Source: Alphaproteobacteria bacterium (GTDB taxonomy: Bacteria; Pseudomonadota; Alphaproteobacteria; Rhizobiales; Xanthobacteraceae). From it: DNA of 64,000 nucleotides. The position numbers were made by a program, and so were the translations under genes. The notes below the pieces were generated by a model. It was given only the letters and a program-made list of their open reading frames with translations, made no database searches and was not told the DNA's origin. The stretch spans positions 1 to 64,000 of the forward strand of contig VGEP01000008.1 of NCBI GenBank assembly GCA_016869215.1. The letters run 5' to 3'. The stretch's first letter is position 1. Each line of letters opens with the position of its first letter. Below, piece by piece: positions 1 to 9,882 of the stretch.

Positions 1-287
1 GCAGCCGCGGCAGGCGCAGCGGCGGCGCTCCTGGCGGCGGGCGCCGCACCCGCACCGGCCTGGATCTGCCCGAGCAGCGCGCCGACCGCGACGGTCTCGC
101 CGTCTTTCGCCGCAATTTCCGCGAGCACACCCGCGGCGGGCGCGGGCACCTCGATGGTCACCTTGTCGGTCTCAAGCTCGACCAGCGGCTCGTCGACCGC
201 GACGGCGTCGCCCGGCTTCTTGAACCAGCGGCCGATGGTGGCTTCAGTGACGGATTCGCCCAGCGTGGGCACGCGGATGTCGGTCAT
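1..287 (-). CDS. sucB: 2-oxoglutarate dehydrogenase E2 (dihydrolipoyllysine succinyltransferase), N-terminus only
   Basis: The E2 component of the 2-oxoglutarate dehydrogenase complex transfers succinyl groups from E1 to CoA on a swinging lipoyl arm. Only the first 95 codons lie in the window; the gene runs off the left edge. The visible part is a complete lipoyl domain starting [12 protein letters not shown], with the lipoylated lysine in [12 protein letters not shown] (about residue 44), followed by an Ala-rich linker ([15 protein letters not shown]) of the kind that joins lipoyl and peripheral-subunit-binding domains. It lies 131 bp downstream of sucA on the same strand, the usual alphaproteobacterial order. 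The first residues and the sucA context favour the succinyl over the pyruvate E2, although lipoyl domains alone do not separate the two perfectly. Confidence 0.93.
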   Translation of the reverse strand, partial: MTDIRVPTLGESVTEATIGRWFKKPGDAVAVDEPLVELETDKVTIEVPAPAAGVLAEIAAKDGETVAVGALLGQIQAGAGAAPAARSAAAAPAAA

Positions 288-370
288 GATTGTTACCTAT
301 CGATTTTGCTCCGCTGTCATCGTCCGCGAATGCGGACGATCCGGTAACCATCGGCCTGACATTCCTGCAC

Positions 371-412
371 GGCCTGGGATTACTGGGTCCCCGCTTTCGC
401 GGGGACAACGGC
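371..412. repeat. Intergenic GC palindrome between sucA and sucB
   Basis: A short hairpin, GTCCCCGC-tttc-GCGGGGAC (387-406), sits inside the sucA-sucB gap. It matches a type of dispersed intergenic repeat often seen in Rhizobiales genomes (from memory, not searched). It could act as an mRNA processing or attenuation hairpin between the two cistrons. It has no T-tract and is unlikely to be a full terminator. Confidence 0.5.
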
Positions 413-418
413 CGTTCG

Positions 419-3373
419 TTATCCCAACGCCTCGTCCATCACCTGCTTCAACTGCGACAGATGCTTCGACATCTGGCCGACCGCGGTCGCCGCCGCCGCC
501 GGGCGGGTGGCGTAGCGGGCGCGGCGATGCCTGGCCTCGATCTGGTTCAGCACCCATTCCAGATAATGCTCGACGAAGTGCCAGGCGCCCATATTGCGCG
601 GCTCTTCCTGGCACCAGACGATCTCGGCCTGTTTGAAGCGCGTGAGCTCCGTCACCAGCGCCTTGCTCGGGAATGGATAGAGCTGCTCGACGCGCAGGAT
701 ATAGATGTCGTCGATGCCGCGCTTCTCGCGCTCCTCGTAGAGGTCGTAGTAGACCTTGCCGGCGCACAGCACGACACGGCGAATCTTGTCGTCGGCGACG
801 AGCTTGATCTTTTCGTTCGGCAGCAATTGCGCGTCGTCCCACAGCACACGGTGGAACGAAGTGCCGGCGGTCATCTCGTCGATCCGCGACACGGCGCGCT
901 TGTGGCGCAGCAGCGACTTCGGCGTCATCAGGATCAGCGGCTTCCTGATCTCGCGCTTGAGCTGCCGGCGCAGGATGTGGAAGTAGTTCGCCGGCGTGGT
1001 GCAGTTCGCCACCTGCATGTTGTCCTCGGCGCACATCTGCAGGAAGCGCTCCAGCCGCGCCGACGAATGCTCCGGCCCCTGGCCTTCGTAGCCGTGCGGC
1101 AGCAGGCACACGAGGCCGGACATGCGAAGCCACTTGCGTTCGCCCGAGGACACGAACTGGTCGAACACGACCTGCGCGCCGTTGGCAAAGTCGCCGAACT
1201 GCGCCTCCCAGAGCGTCAGTGCATTTGGTTCGGCGAGCGAATAGCCGTACTCGAAGCCGAGCACGGCCTCCTCCGAGAGCATCGAGTTGATGACCTCGTA
1301 GCGCGCCTGCTTGTCGCCGACGTAGTTGAACGGCGTGTGGCGATCCTCGTTCTCCTGGTCGTGCAGCACAGAGTGGCGCTGCGAGAACGTGCCGCGCTCG
1401 CTGTCCTGGCCCGACAGGCGCACCGGATGGCCTTCCAGCAGCAACGAGCAGAGCGCCAGCGCCTCGGCGGTGGCCCAGTCGATGCCCTCACCGGTCTCGA
1501 TCGCCTTGGCGCGCGCGTCGAGGAATCGCTGGATGGTTCGGTGGATGTGGAAGCCGTCCGGCACCTTGGTGATCTTGCCGCCGATCGACTTCAGCGTCTC
1601 GGCCGCAACGCCGGTGTTGCCGCGGCGCGGATCGTCGCCGGTCGCGGCGGGCTTCATGCCGGCCCAGCGGCCGTCGAGCCAGTCGGCGCTGTTGGGCTTG
1701 TAGCTCTGGCTCGCCTCCAGCTCGGCGTCGAGCCGCGCGCGCCAGTCGGCCCGCATTTTCTCGATCTCGCCGTCGGTGACGACGTTCTCGCCGACCAACC
1801 GCTTGCCGTAGATTTCCAGCGTCGACGGATGCGAGCGGATCGCCTTGTACATCAGCGGCTGGGTGAACGCCGGCTCATCGCCTTCGTTGTGGCCGAAGCG
1901 GCGGTAGCAGAACATGTCGATCACCACCGGCTTCTGGAACCGCTGGCGGAACTCGGTCGCGACCTTCGCGGCATAGACCACCGCCTCCGGATCGTCGCCG
2001 TTGGCGTGGAAGATCGGTGCATCGATCATCTTCGCCACGTCCGACGGATAAGGCGACGACCGCGAGTAGCGCGGATAGGTGGTGAAGCCGATTTGGTTGT
2101 TGACGATGAAATGCACCGATCCGCCGGTGCGGTGGCCGCGCAGCTCCGACAGCCCGAAGCATTCGGCGATGACGCCCTGGCCGGCAAACGCCGCGTCGCC
2201 GGAAATCAGCAGCGGCATCACCATGGTGCGGTCTTCGCGCGTGGCGCCGTGCTGATCCTGCTTGGCGCGCACCTTGCCGAGCACGACCGGGTTGACGATT
2301 TCGAGATGCGAGGGATTGGCGGTCAGCGACAAGTGCACCTGATTGCCGTCGAACTCGCGGTCCGACGACGCGCCGAGGTGGTACTTCACGTCGCCCGAGC
2401 CTTCGATCTCGTCCGGCGACGACGAGCCGCCCTTGAACTCGTGGAAGATCGCGCGGTGCGGCTTGCTCATCACCTGCGCCAGCACGTTCATCCGGCCGCG
2501 ATGCGCCATGCCGATGACGATCTCTTTGACGCCGAGCGCGCCGCCGCGCTTGATGATCTGTTCCAGCGCCGGGATCATCGACTCGCCGCCATCGAGGCCG
2601 AACCGCTTGGTGCCGGTGAACTTCAGGTCGCAGAACTTCTCGAAGCCTTCGGCCTCGACCAGCTTGTTGAAGATCGCGCGCTTGCCCTCGCGGGTAAAAT
2701 GAATCTCCTTGTCGCGGCCCTCGATGCGCTCCTGGATCCAGGCTTTCTGCGCCGGATCGGAGATGTGCATGAATTCGACGCCGAGCGTCTGGCAGTAGGT
2801 GCGGCGCACGATGGCAAGAATTTCGCGCAAGGTCGCGAATTCGAGGCCGAGCACCTTGTCGAGGAAGATGCGGCGGTCGAGATCGCCCTCCGCAAAGCCG
2901 TAGGATCGCGGGTCGAGCTCCTCTTCCCGCTTTTCCGGTTCGAGCCCGAGCGGATCGAGCTTGGCGTGGAAGTGGCCGCGGATGCGGTAGGCGCGGATCA
3001 GCATCAGTGCGTGGATGGAATCGCGCGTGGCCTGCTGCACGTCGGCAGCCGAAAGCTCGACGCCCCTGGCCTGCGCCTTGGCGCGGACTTTATCGCCGAC
3101 GACCTTCTCGACCTCACCCCAGTCGCCGGTGAGTGCTGCGACCAGTTCGCCGTTGGCGTGCGTGAGGCTCGGCATCCGCCACGACGGACCGGACGCGCTT
3201 TTCACGACGTCGGCGCGATCGTCCTTCAGGCTTTCGAAAAACGCGCGCCACTCGGCGTCGAGCGAGCCGGGATCGGTCTCAAAGCGGCGATGAAGCTGTT
3301 CGATATAGGCGGCGTTGCCGCCATAGAGAAAAGACGTGCGGGCGAAGGCCGCATTCGCGTCCTGGCGAGACAT
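419..3373 (-). CDS. sucA: 2-oxoglutarate dehydrogenase E1 component
   Basis: This thiamine-diphosphate enzyme decarboxylates 2-oxoglutarate and succinylates the lipoyl arm of E2. The protein has 984 residues, the normal length. The N-terminal E1 segment (SFLYGGNAAYIEQLHRRFETDP) binds the complex. GMAHRGRMNVLAQ (about 288-300) and SGDAAFAGQGVIAE (about 392-405) are cofactor-region motifs, and RRFGHNEGDEPAFTQP follows. The C-terminal half holds the transketolase-type pyrimidine domain (FGYSLAEPNALTLWEAQFGDFANGAQ, with Y inserted after E) and ends QLKQVMDEALG. The ATG at 3373 gives the expected N-terminus MSRQDANAAF. It follows sucD by about 130 bp in a five-gene TCA operon. No disruption is seen. 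Confidence 0.97.
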   Translation of the reverse strand: MSRQDANAAFARTSFLYGGNAAYIEQLHRRFETDPGSLDAEWRAFFESLKDDRADVVKSASGPSWRMPSLTHANGELVAALTGDWGEVEKVVGDKVRAKAQARGVELSAADVQQATRDSIHALMLIRAYRIRGHFHAKLDPLGLEPEKREEELDPRSYGFAEGDLDRRIFLDKVLGLEFATLREILAIVRRTYCQTLGVEFMHISDPAQKAWIQERIEGRDKEIHFTREGKRAIFNKLVEAEGFEKFCDLKFTGTKRFGLDGGESMIPALEQIIKRGGALGVKEIVIGMAHRGRMNVLAQVMSKPHRAIFHEFKGGSSSPDEIEGSGDVKYHLGASSDREFDGNQVHLSLTANPSHLEIVNPVVLGKVRAKQDQHGATREDRTMVMPLLISGDAAFAGQGVIAECFGLSELRGHRTGGSVHFIVNNQIGFTTYPRYSRSSPYPSDVAKMIDAPIFHANGDDPEAVVYAAKVATEFRQRFQKPVVIDMFCYRRFGHNEGDEPAFTQPLMYKAIRSHPSTLEIYGKRLVGENVVTDGEIEKMRADWRARLDAELEASQSYKPNSADWLDGRWAGMKPAATGDDPRRGNTGVAAETLKSIGGKITKVPDGFHIHRTIQRFLDARAKAIETGEGIDWATAEALALCSLLLEGHPVRLSGQDSERGTFSQRHSVLHDQENEDRHTPFNYVGDKQARYEVINSMLSEEAVLGFEYGYSLAEPNALTLWEAQFGDFANGAQVVFDQFVSSGERKWLRMSGLVCLLPHGYEGQGPEHSSARLERFLQMCAEDNMQVANCTTPANYFHILRRQLKREIRKPLILMTPKSLLRHKRAVSRIDEMTAGTSFHRVLWDDAQLLPNEKIKLVADDKIRRVVLCAGKVYYDLYEEREKRGIDDIYILRVEQLYPFPSKALVTELTRFKQAEIVWCQEEPRNMGAWHFVEHYLEWVLNQIEARHRRARYATRPAAAATAVGQMSKHLSQLKQVMDEALG

Positions 3374-3504
3374 TCTGGCATCCCCTTCGAGGCACTGGCC
3401 CCGTGCGGACGGCGCAAAGGCAAGAGAGCCCGCGACCGCCTGCGGTTCGACATATGACCCAGATTTATGACCGCCGAAAGGCTACAAAAGACCTAAGGAC
3501 TGAA

Positions 3505-4389
3505 TTAGCCCTTCAAAACTTCGACCAGCGTCTTTCCGATCCGGGCCGGGGACGGTGATACCCTGATTCCGGCGGATTCCATTGCCGCTATTTTGGACGC
3601 GGCGTCGCCTTTCCCGCCCGCAATGATTGCGCCGGCGTGGCCCATGCGGCGGCCGGGAGGCGCGGTGCGGCCGGCGATGAAGCCGACCATCGGCTTCTTG
3701 CGGCCCTTCTTCGCCTCATCCTTGAGGAATTGCGCGGCATCCTCCTCCGACGAGCCGCCGATCTCGCCGATCATCACGATGGCTTCGGTCTTGGGATCGG
3801 CCAAGAACAATTCCAAACCGTCGATGAAATCCATGCCCTTCACCGGGTCGCCGCCGATGCCGAGCGCGGTGGTCTGGCCGAGCCCTTCGGCCGAAGTCTG
3901 GAACACCGCCTCGTAGGTCAGCGTGCCGGAGCGCGACACGATGCCGACCTTGCCGGGCTTGAAGATCGACGCCGGCATGATGCCGATCTTGCACTCGCCT
4001 GCGGTCATCACGCCGGGGCAGTTCGGGCCGATCAGCCGCGACTTCGATCCGCAGAGCGAACGCTTGACCTTGACCATGTCGTTCACCGGGATGCCCTCGG
4101 TGATGCACACGATCAGCGCGATGCCCGCTTCGATCGCTTCGGCGATGGCGTCGGCAGCGCCGGGCGGCGGCACGTAGATCACGCTCGCGTCGGCGCCGGT
4201 CGCATCCTTCGCCTCCTGCACGGTATCGAACACCGGCAGGTTGAGATGCGTCGAGCCGCCTTTGCCGGGCGACACGCCGCCGACCATCTTGGTGCCGTAG
4301 GCCAGCGCCTGCTCGGAATGGAAGGTGCCGTTCTTGCCGGTGAAGCCCTGGCAGATGACCTTGGTGTTACGGTCGATGAGGATGGACAT
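3505..4389 (-). CDS. sucD: Succinyl-CoA synthetase (ADP-forming) alpha subunit
   Basis: The alpha subunit binds CoA and carries the phosphohistidine of the enzyme that makes ATP from succinyl-CoA. It has 294 residues, starting [18 protein letters not shown], an N-terminal Rossmann CoA-binding region. VSPGKGGS and [10 protein letters not shown] are family motifs, and the active-site histidine is in RRMGHAGAI near the C-terminus. The start is set by a TGATG junction: the sucC stop and the sucD ATG share one base at 4389, which implies translational coupling and equal subunit amounts. Confidence 0.97.
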   Translation of the reverse strand: MSILIDRNTKVICQGFTGKNGTFHSEQALAYGTKMVGGVSPGKGGSTHLNLPVFDTVQEAKDATGADASVIYVPPPGAADAIAEAIEAGIALIVCITEGIPVNDMVKVKRSLCGSKSRLIGPNCPGVMTAGECKIGIMPASIFKPGKVGIVSRSGTLTYEAVFQTSAEGLGQTTALGIGGDPVKGMDFIDGLELFLADPKTEAIVMIGEIGGSSEEDAAQFLKDEAKKGRKKPMVGFIAGRTAPPGRRMGHAGAIIAGGKGDAASKIAAMESAGIRVSPSPARIGKTLVEVLKG

Positions 4390-5558
4390 CACGCGGCCTT
4401 TTTCACGGCGGCGACGATCTTCTGCGCGGCGTCGTCGAGGTCGTCGGCGGAGGTGACGTTCAGGCCGGACTCGGCGATGATCTTCTTGCCGAGCGCGACG
4501 TTGGTGCCTTCGAGCCGCACCACCAGCGGCACCTGAAGGCCCACTTCCTTCACAGCTGCGACAACGCCCTCGGCGATCACGTCGCACTTCATGATGCCGC
4601 CGAAAATGTTGATCAGGATGCCCTTCACCTTCGGATCGGAGGTGATGATCTTGAACGCCGCCGCGACCTTCTCCTTCGACGCGCTGCCGCCGACGTCGAG
4701 GAAGTTCGCGGGCTCCATGCCGTAGAGCTTGATGATGTCCATCGTGGCCATCGCAAGCCCCGCGCCGTTGACCATGCAGCCGATGGAACCGTCGAGCGCC
4801 ACGTAATTCAGATCGTACTTCGACGCCTCGATCTCCTTCTCGTCCTCCTCGGTCTCGTCGCGGAGCGCTGCGACGTCGGGGTGGCGGTAGAGCGCGTTGT
4901 CGTCGAAGCCGACCTTGGCGTCGAGGCAGAGAAGCTTGCCGTCCTTGGTGACGACCAGCGGGTTGATTTCGAGCAGGCTCATGTCCTTCTCGACGAAGGC
5001 CTTGTGCAGATAGGTGAGCAGCGGGCTCATCTGCTTCTGCAGGTCGGCGTCGAGGCCGAGCGCCCTGGACAGCCGCCGCACGTGGTGCGGACAGATGTTC
5101 GCCGTCGGGTCGATGGAGATGGTGACGATCTTTTCCGGCGTGTCGTGCGCCACCTGCTCGATGTCCATGCCGCCTTCGGTCGAGGCCACGACCGCGATCC
5201 GTGCGGTGGCGCGGTCGACCAGCATCGAGAGGTAGAACTCCTTGGCGATGGCGCAGCCTTCCTCGACGTAGAGGCGGTTGACCTGCTTGCCCTTGGGGCC
5301 GGTCTGGTGCGTGATCAGCGTCGCGCCGAGCAGCCGCGCGGCTTCCTTCTTCACGTCGCCGATCGACTTCACCACCTTCACGCCGCCGGCCTTGCCGCGG
5401 CCGCCGGCGTGGATCTGCGCCTTCACCACCCACACCGGGCCGCCGAGCTTTTCGGCGGCCTTGACCGCTTCGTCGACGCTGAACGCGGGCAGACCGTTGG
5501 ACACCGGGACGCCGAACGACCGCAGCACCGCCTTGGCCTGGTACTCGTGGATGTTCAT
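4389..5558 (-). CDS. sucC: Succinyl-CoA synthetase (ADP-forming) beta subunit
   Basis: The beta subunit supplies the ATP-grasp nucleotide-binding domain and the succinate site. The 389-residue protein begins [19 protein letters not shown], the standard N-terminus. The ATP-grasp part includes [18 protein letters not shown], and LEINPLVV is a metal-binding loop. The C-terminal ligase domain contains [10 protein letters not shown] and VRLEGTN. It is 37 bp downstream of mdh and coupled to sucD. Length and motifs are typical. Confidence 0.97.
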   Translation of the reverse strand: MNIHEYQAKAVLRSFGVPVSNGLPAFSVDEAVKAAEKLGGPVWVVKAQIHAGGRGKAGGVKVVKSIGDVKKEAARLLGATLITHQTGPKGKQVNRLYVEEGCAIAKEFYLSMLVDRATARIAVVASTEGGMDIEQVAHDTPEKIVTISIDPTANICPHHVRRLSRALGLDADLQKQMSPLLTYLHKAFVEKDMSLLEINPLVVTKDGKLLCLDAKVGFDDNALYRHPDVAALRDETEEDEKEIEASKYDLNYVALDGSIGCMVNGAGLAMATMDIIKLYGMEPANFLDVGGSASKEKVAAAFKIITSDPKVKGILINIFGGIMKCDVIAEGVVAAVKEVGLQVPLVVRLEGTNVALGKKIIAESGLNVTSADDLDDAAQKIVAAVKKAA

Positions 5559-5595
5559 GCGCCCCCGCTACTCCACCGCCGATTTCCAGGCGGTC

Positions 5596-7070
<1,475 letters not shown>

Positions 7071-8042
7071 GTGAAACTCTTAGGGACTTTCACGGTGGCA
7101 GTCATTTCGGCGGCGCTTGCCGCAGGCGCCGCTCACGCTCAGAGCTATCCGTCGCAGAACATCAAGCTGATCGTGCCCTTCGTTCCCGGCGGGCCGGTCG
7201 ATGCGCTTGCCCGCGTGGTCGCGCAGCCGCTGCAGGCGCGGCTCGGGCAGACCATCGTCATCGAGAACCGTTCGGGCGGCGGCACCACCATCGGAGCGAA
7301 GGCCGTCGCGACGGCGGAGCCGGACGGCTATACGCTGCTCATTCTCGGCCCCAACCTGACCTACTACCCGGTGCTGTTCCCCAAGATCGATTTCGATCCG
7401 GCGAAGGCTCTGACCCCGGTCGCGACGCTCGTGACCTGGTCGCACGTGTTCGCGGTCGCGCCGTCGCTTCCGGTCAAGACGGCGAAGGAACTGGTGGAGC
7501 ACGCCAAGGCCAACCCCGGCAAGCTCGCGTTCGGCTATGGCCAGGCCACCATGCCGCACATTCTGGGAGAGGCGTTCATCCAGGCCGCGGGCGTCGACAT
7601 CACGCGCGTGCCTTACCGCGGCGGCGAAGGCGCGCGCGCCGATCTGCTCGGCGGTCGCATCCACGTCAACGTCGCGCCGGTGCCGCAGCTTCTGCCGCTG
7701 GTGCGCGACGGCAAGATCCGGCCTATCGCCTACACCGGGCCGAAGCGCAGCCCCGACCTGCCGGACGTTCCGACCATGGCCGAGAGCGGCTTCCCGCAGG
7801 TCGGATACAATCCGGATGTGTGGATGGGAATCTTTGCGCCGGCGGGAACGCCAAAGGCCGTCGTGGACAAGCTGAACGCCGCGATCGCCGCCACGATGAG
7901 GTCCGCCGAGATGGCGCCCGCACTCAAGCGCTTCGGCTACGAGGCCAGGATCACGACGCCGGCGGAGTTTGCGGCGTTCTTTGCGTCCGAAATGAAGCGC
8001 TGGCCGCCGATCCTGATCAAGACGGGACTAAAGGCGCAGTGA
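7071..8042 (+). CDS. Tripartite tricarboxylate transporter-type substrate-binding protein (Bug family)
   Basis: A periplasmic binding protein of the Bug/TctC family, which binds small carboxylates or related acids. A GTG start at 7071 is preceded by AGGGAGG and gives a clean signal peptide (VKLLGTFTVAVISAALAAGAAHA-QS); upstream ATG codons would add a non-signal extension. The mature part begins YPSQNIKLIVPFVPGGPVDALARV, the canonical first motif, and has IVIENRSGGGTTIGA, VPYRGGEGA and the late APAGTPKAVVDKLN motif. Length is 323 residues, as usual. No TctA/TctB membrane genes lie nearby, so this is an orphan receptor; its ligand cannot be read from sequence. Confidence 0.9.
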   Translation: MKLLGTFTVAVISAALAAGAAHAQSYPSQNIKLIVPFVPGGPVDALARVVAQPLQARLGQTIVIENRSGGGTTIGAKAVATAEPDGYTLLILGPNLTYYPVLFPKIDFDPAKALTPVATLVTWSHVFAVAPSLPVKTAKELVEHAKANPGKLAFGYGQATMPHILGEAFIQAAGVDITRVPYRGGEGARADLLGGRIHVNVAPVPQLLPLVRDGKIRPIAYTGPKRSPDLPDVPTMAESGFPQVGYNPDVWMGIFAPAGTPKAVVDKLNAAIAATMRSAEMAPALKRFGYEARITTPAEFAAFFASEMKRWPPILIKTGLKAQ

Positions 8043-8051
8043 AGTCACCGC

Positions 8052-8078
8052 CGCTGCGCGCCCGACGGGCGCGCAGCG
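8052..8078. terminator. Strong hairpin between convergent genes
   Basis: A perfect 12-bp stem, CGCTGCGCGCCC / GGGCGCGCAGCG, with loop GAC lies 10 bp after the binding-protein stop and upstream of the end of the opposing gene. It has no clear T-tract, so a role as bidirectional terminator or mRNA end-protecting hairpin is inferred. A decayed copy (TGCGCGCCTGACGGGCGCA, 8725-8743) lies downstream of the next minus-strand gene. Confidence 0.5.
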
Positions 8079-8154
8079 AAGGACATCGCGAAGCGTTCGA
8101 CGTTTCAAATTCCCGGCAATGCAACCACGGGCCTGCTCGACGTGGTTGGATGGC

Positions 8155-8595
8155 TCAGCGGATTACGCCGCCCCCCGATGGCGCGGCGGGAGCCGCCGCC
8201 GGGGAGCCAGCCGGTGCCGGTCCCTGGTTGGCGAAACCGTGGCTGCTCCCAAGGATGCCGGTGCTGAATGGGCCGCGAACGGGGCCGCCGGCGGGATCGC
8301 GCACCGGTGGCACCGCGATCTTGCCGCCGGTCTTGTTTGCCGATCCCCCGCCCGAGTCCTTGACGCAGTTATCGAACTGCTTGTCGCATGTTCGCGACGA
8401 ACAGCGGAATGCGTCCTCGACCTTTTCGTAGCGTTCGATGCAGCGGCGGACGCAACTGCCATGCTTATCCTGGCAGGCCGTGATCAATTTCTTGGCCGCG
8501 ACCGGCCCCGCGGCGAATTGCGACACCAGAACGCCGGCAACCGCCAGCAACGCAGCGCCGACGATCGAGCGCCGAGCGATGAGACGACGACTCAC
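8155..8595 (-). CDS. Small secreted cysteine-rich protein with GILG...GGGVIR tail (copy A)
   Basis: Unrecognised. The GTG start at 8595 is preceded by AGGGAGA and gives 146 residues with a signal peptide (VSRRLIARRS then a hydrophobic core ending near GPVAA). The mature protein has six cysteines spaced C-x6-C-x3-C-x12-C-x4-C-x6-C, suggesting a disulfide-stapled helical hairpin, then a low-complexity Gly/Pro/Ala region ending GPFSTGILGSSHGFANQGP...GGGVIR. The same tail ends the next two genes at 8781 and 9250, although the middle one has a different N-terminal domain. The function is unknown; a periplasmic or envelope location is inferred from the signal peptide. Confidence 0.75.
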   Translation of the reverse strand: MSRRLIARRSIVGAALLAVAGVLVSQFAAGPVAAKKLITACQDKHGSCVRRCIERYEKVEDAFRCSSRTCDKQFDNCVKDSGGGSANKTGGKIAVPPVRDPAGGPVRGPFSTGILGSSHGFANQGPAPAGSPAAAPAAPSGGGVIR

Positions 8596-8780
8596 GACAG
8601 CATCTCCCTGGATGCTTGCCGGCGCACAGCGCGCCGGAATGCTGCCCGGGCTTATGCCGATGGCTGCGAACCGGCGCGTCCGCCGATCGATGGACGGCGA
8701 ATTCACGAATCCGTGAACGGGCCGCTGCGCGCCTGACGGGCGCACAACGGCCGACACAGGTCGCTCAGCGTTTCGAAGTT

Positions 8781-9212
8781 CTACCGGATGATGCCGCCAC
8801 CAGCCGAGGGCGCAGACGGAGCGGGCGCCGCCGAGCCGGTGGCCGACGGTCCTTGCGACGCAAAGCCGCCGGGGCCTTCGAGAATGCCGGGCGACGAGAG
8901 CGCCTTGGTGCCGCCGGTGTTCACAATGGCCGTCAGCACGCCGTGGACATCGGACCTTTGCGGATGGCTCTTGTCCGGCACCTCGCCGACGCATTCGCCG
9001 CCCGGCTTGCAGGTGACGGACGTGCCCTTGCTTTTGTTTTCGCAGCCGTAGCGGCCGCCGGTGCTCCAACTGATGCCGCCGACGGCTCGGCAAGCCGCCC
9101 TGACCTGGTCCGGCTGAAAAAGGCCGCTCAGCTTGACTTCCTTGGCGTGCGCGAACGAGACGGCGCACAGCGCCGCTGCGGAGAGCATGGAGAGCGTCAG
9201 GATATTGCGCAT
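8781..9212 (-). CDS. Small secreted protein with shared GGGIIR tail (copy B)
   Basis: Unrecognised. The ATG at 9212 gives 143 residues with signal peptide MRNILTLSMLSAAALCAVSFAHA. The mature N-terminal domain is unlike its two neighbours: it has four cysteines (C-x15-C-x10-C-x5-C) and two DVHGVL/ISWSTGGRYG-type segments. It ends with the same tail design: SPGILEGPGGFASQGP...APSAPSAGGGIIR. It is the middle of three co-directional genes, 37 bp after the gene at 9250-9696, so the last two may share a transcript. The tail is the only part clearly shared with copy A and copy C. Confidence 0.72.
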   Translation of the reverse strand: MRNILTLSMLSAAALCAVSFAHAKEVKLSGLFQPDQVRAACRAVGGISWSTGGRYGCENKSKGTSVTCKPGGECVGEVPDKSHPQRSDVHGVLTAIVNTGGTKALSSPGILEGPGGFASQGPSATGSAAPAPSAPSAGGGIIR

Positions 9213-9249
9213 GGATGTTTCCTCTGGATTGTGTGGATGGATCGATGGC

Positions 9250-9696
9250 TCAGCGGATGATGCCGCCGCCGCTCGAAGCCGGCGCAGCCGGCGCGGGCGC
9301 CGCCGCGCCGGCAGGCGACGGACCTTGCGTCGGGAGGCCCTGCGTAGCGCCGAGGATGCCGGTGCTAAACGGCCCGCTGCTGTGGTGGCCGCCGACCCCG
9401 CCCGTCGGACTGCCGCCATCAGGCTTTGAATTCTGGACGCTTGGGCCTTCAGCGTCGGCGATGCATCGATTGTACTGCGGATTGCAAGTCCGATAGATGC
9501 AAGCAGGATAGTCTTTGTATCTTCGGGCGCACCGTTCCGTGCACCGGTTAAATCTGGCCAGACACTGTTCAGGAGTTCGCGCGGCGGCCGCCGCGGGCTC
9601 AATGGTGTACGGCGATGTGATCGACATGAGGCCAGTCAGCACCGCGGCGAACGCAACGGGACGCCGCAACGATTCGAATTTGGACTTCAGTTTCAT
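9250..9696 (-). CDS. Small secreted cysteine-rich protein with GGGIIR tail (copy C)
   Basis: Unrecognised. The ATG at 9696 is preceded by GAGGAAGA and encodes 148 residues with a hydrophobic signal segment (MKLKSKFESLRRPVAFAAVL...). Six cysteines are spaced C-x6-C-x3-C-x9-C-x4-C-x6-C, the same pattern as copy A (8155) but with a 9-residue central loop instead of 12. After a Gly-rich linker it ends GPFSTGILGATQGLPTQGP...PASSGGGIIR. It is first in the three-gene set, so the promoter should lie in 9697-9882. Role unknown. Confidence 0.74.
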   Translation of the reverse strand: MKLKSKFESLRRPVAFAAVLTGLMSITSPYTIEPAAAAARTPEQCLARFNRCTERCARRYKDYPACIYRTCNPQYNRCIADAEGPSVQNSKPDGGSPTGGVGGHHSSGPFSTGILGATQGLPTQGPSPAGAAAPAPAAPASSGGGIIR

Positions 9697-9882
9697 GGGT
9701 CTTCCTCCTCGGAAACCCTTCCCGGCGCACCATGCGCCGCCCACCATGGGCGCATCAGTGCCAAGGGCGGGCCGCGAAAAAGTCCACCGAACGGTTGACC
9801 CCGCGCAGGTGCGCGCGGCAGCCGAAAGCGGCTTTCTGTCAACGGTTTGAAGAAAACTTCGCGAGACGCGGCGGTATCCCGC

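Noticed and set aside
290-3457. A 1055-codon open frame on the plus strand across sucA
   Set aside because: It is antisense to a well-defined enzyme with full-length motifs. High-GC coding DNA gives long open antisense frames; the translation is Arg/Leu/Ala-rich with no domain.
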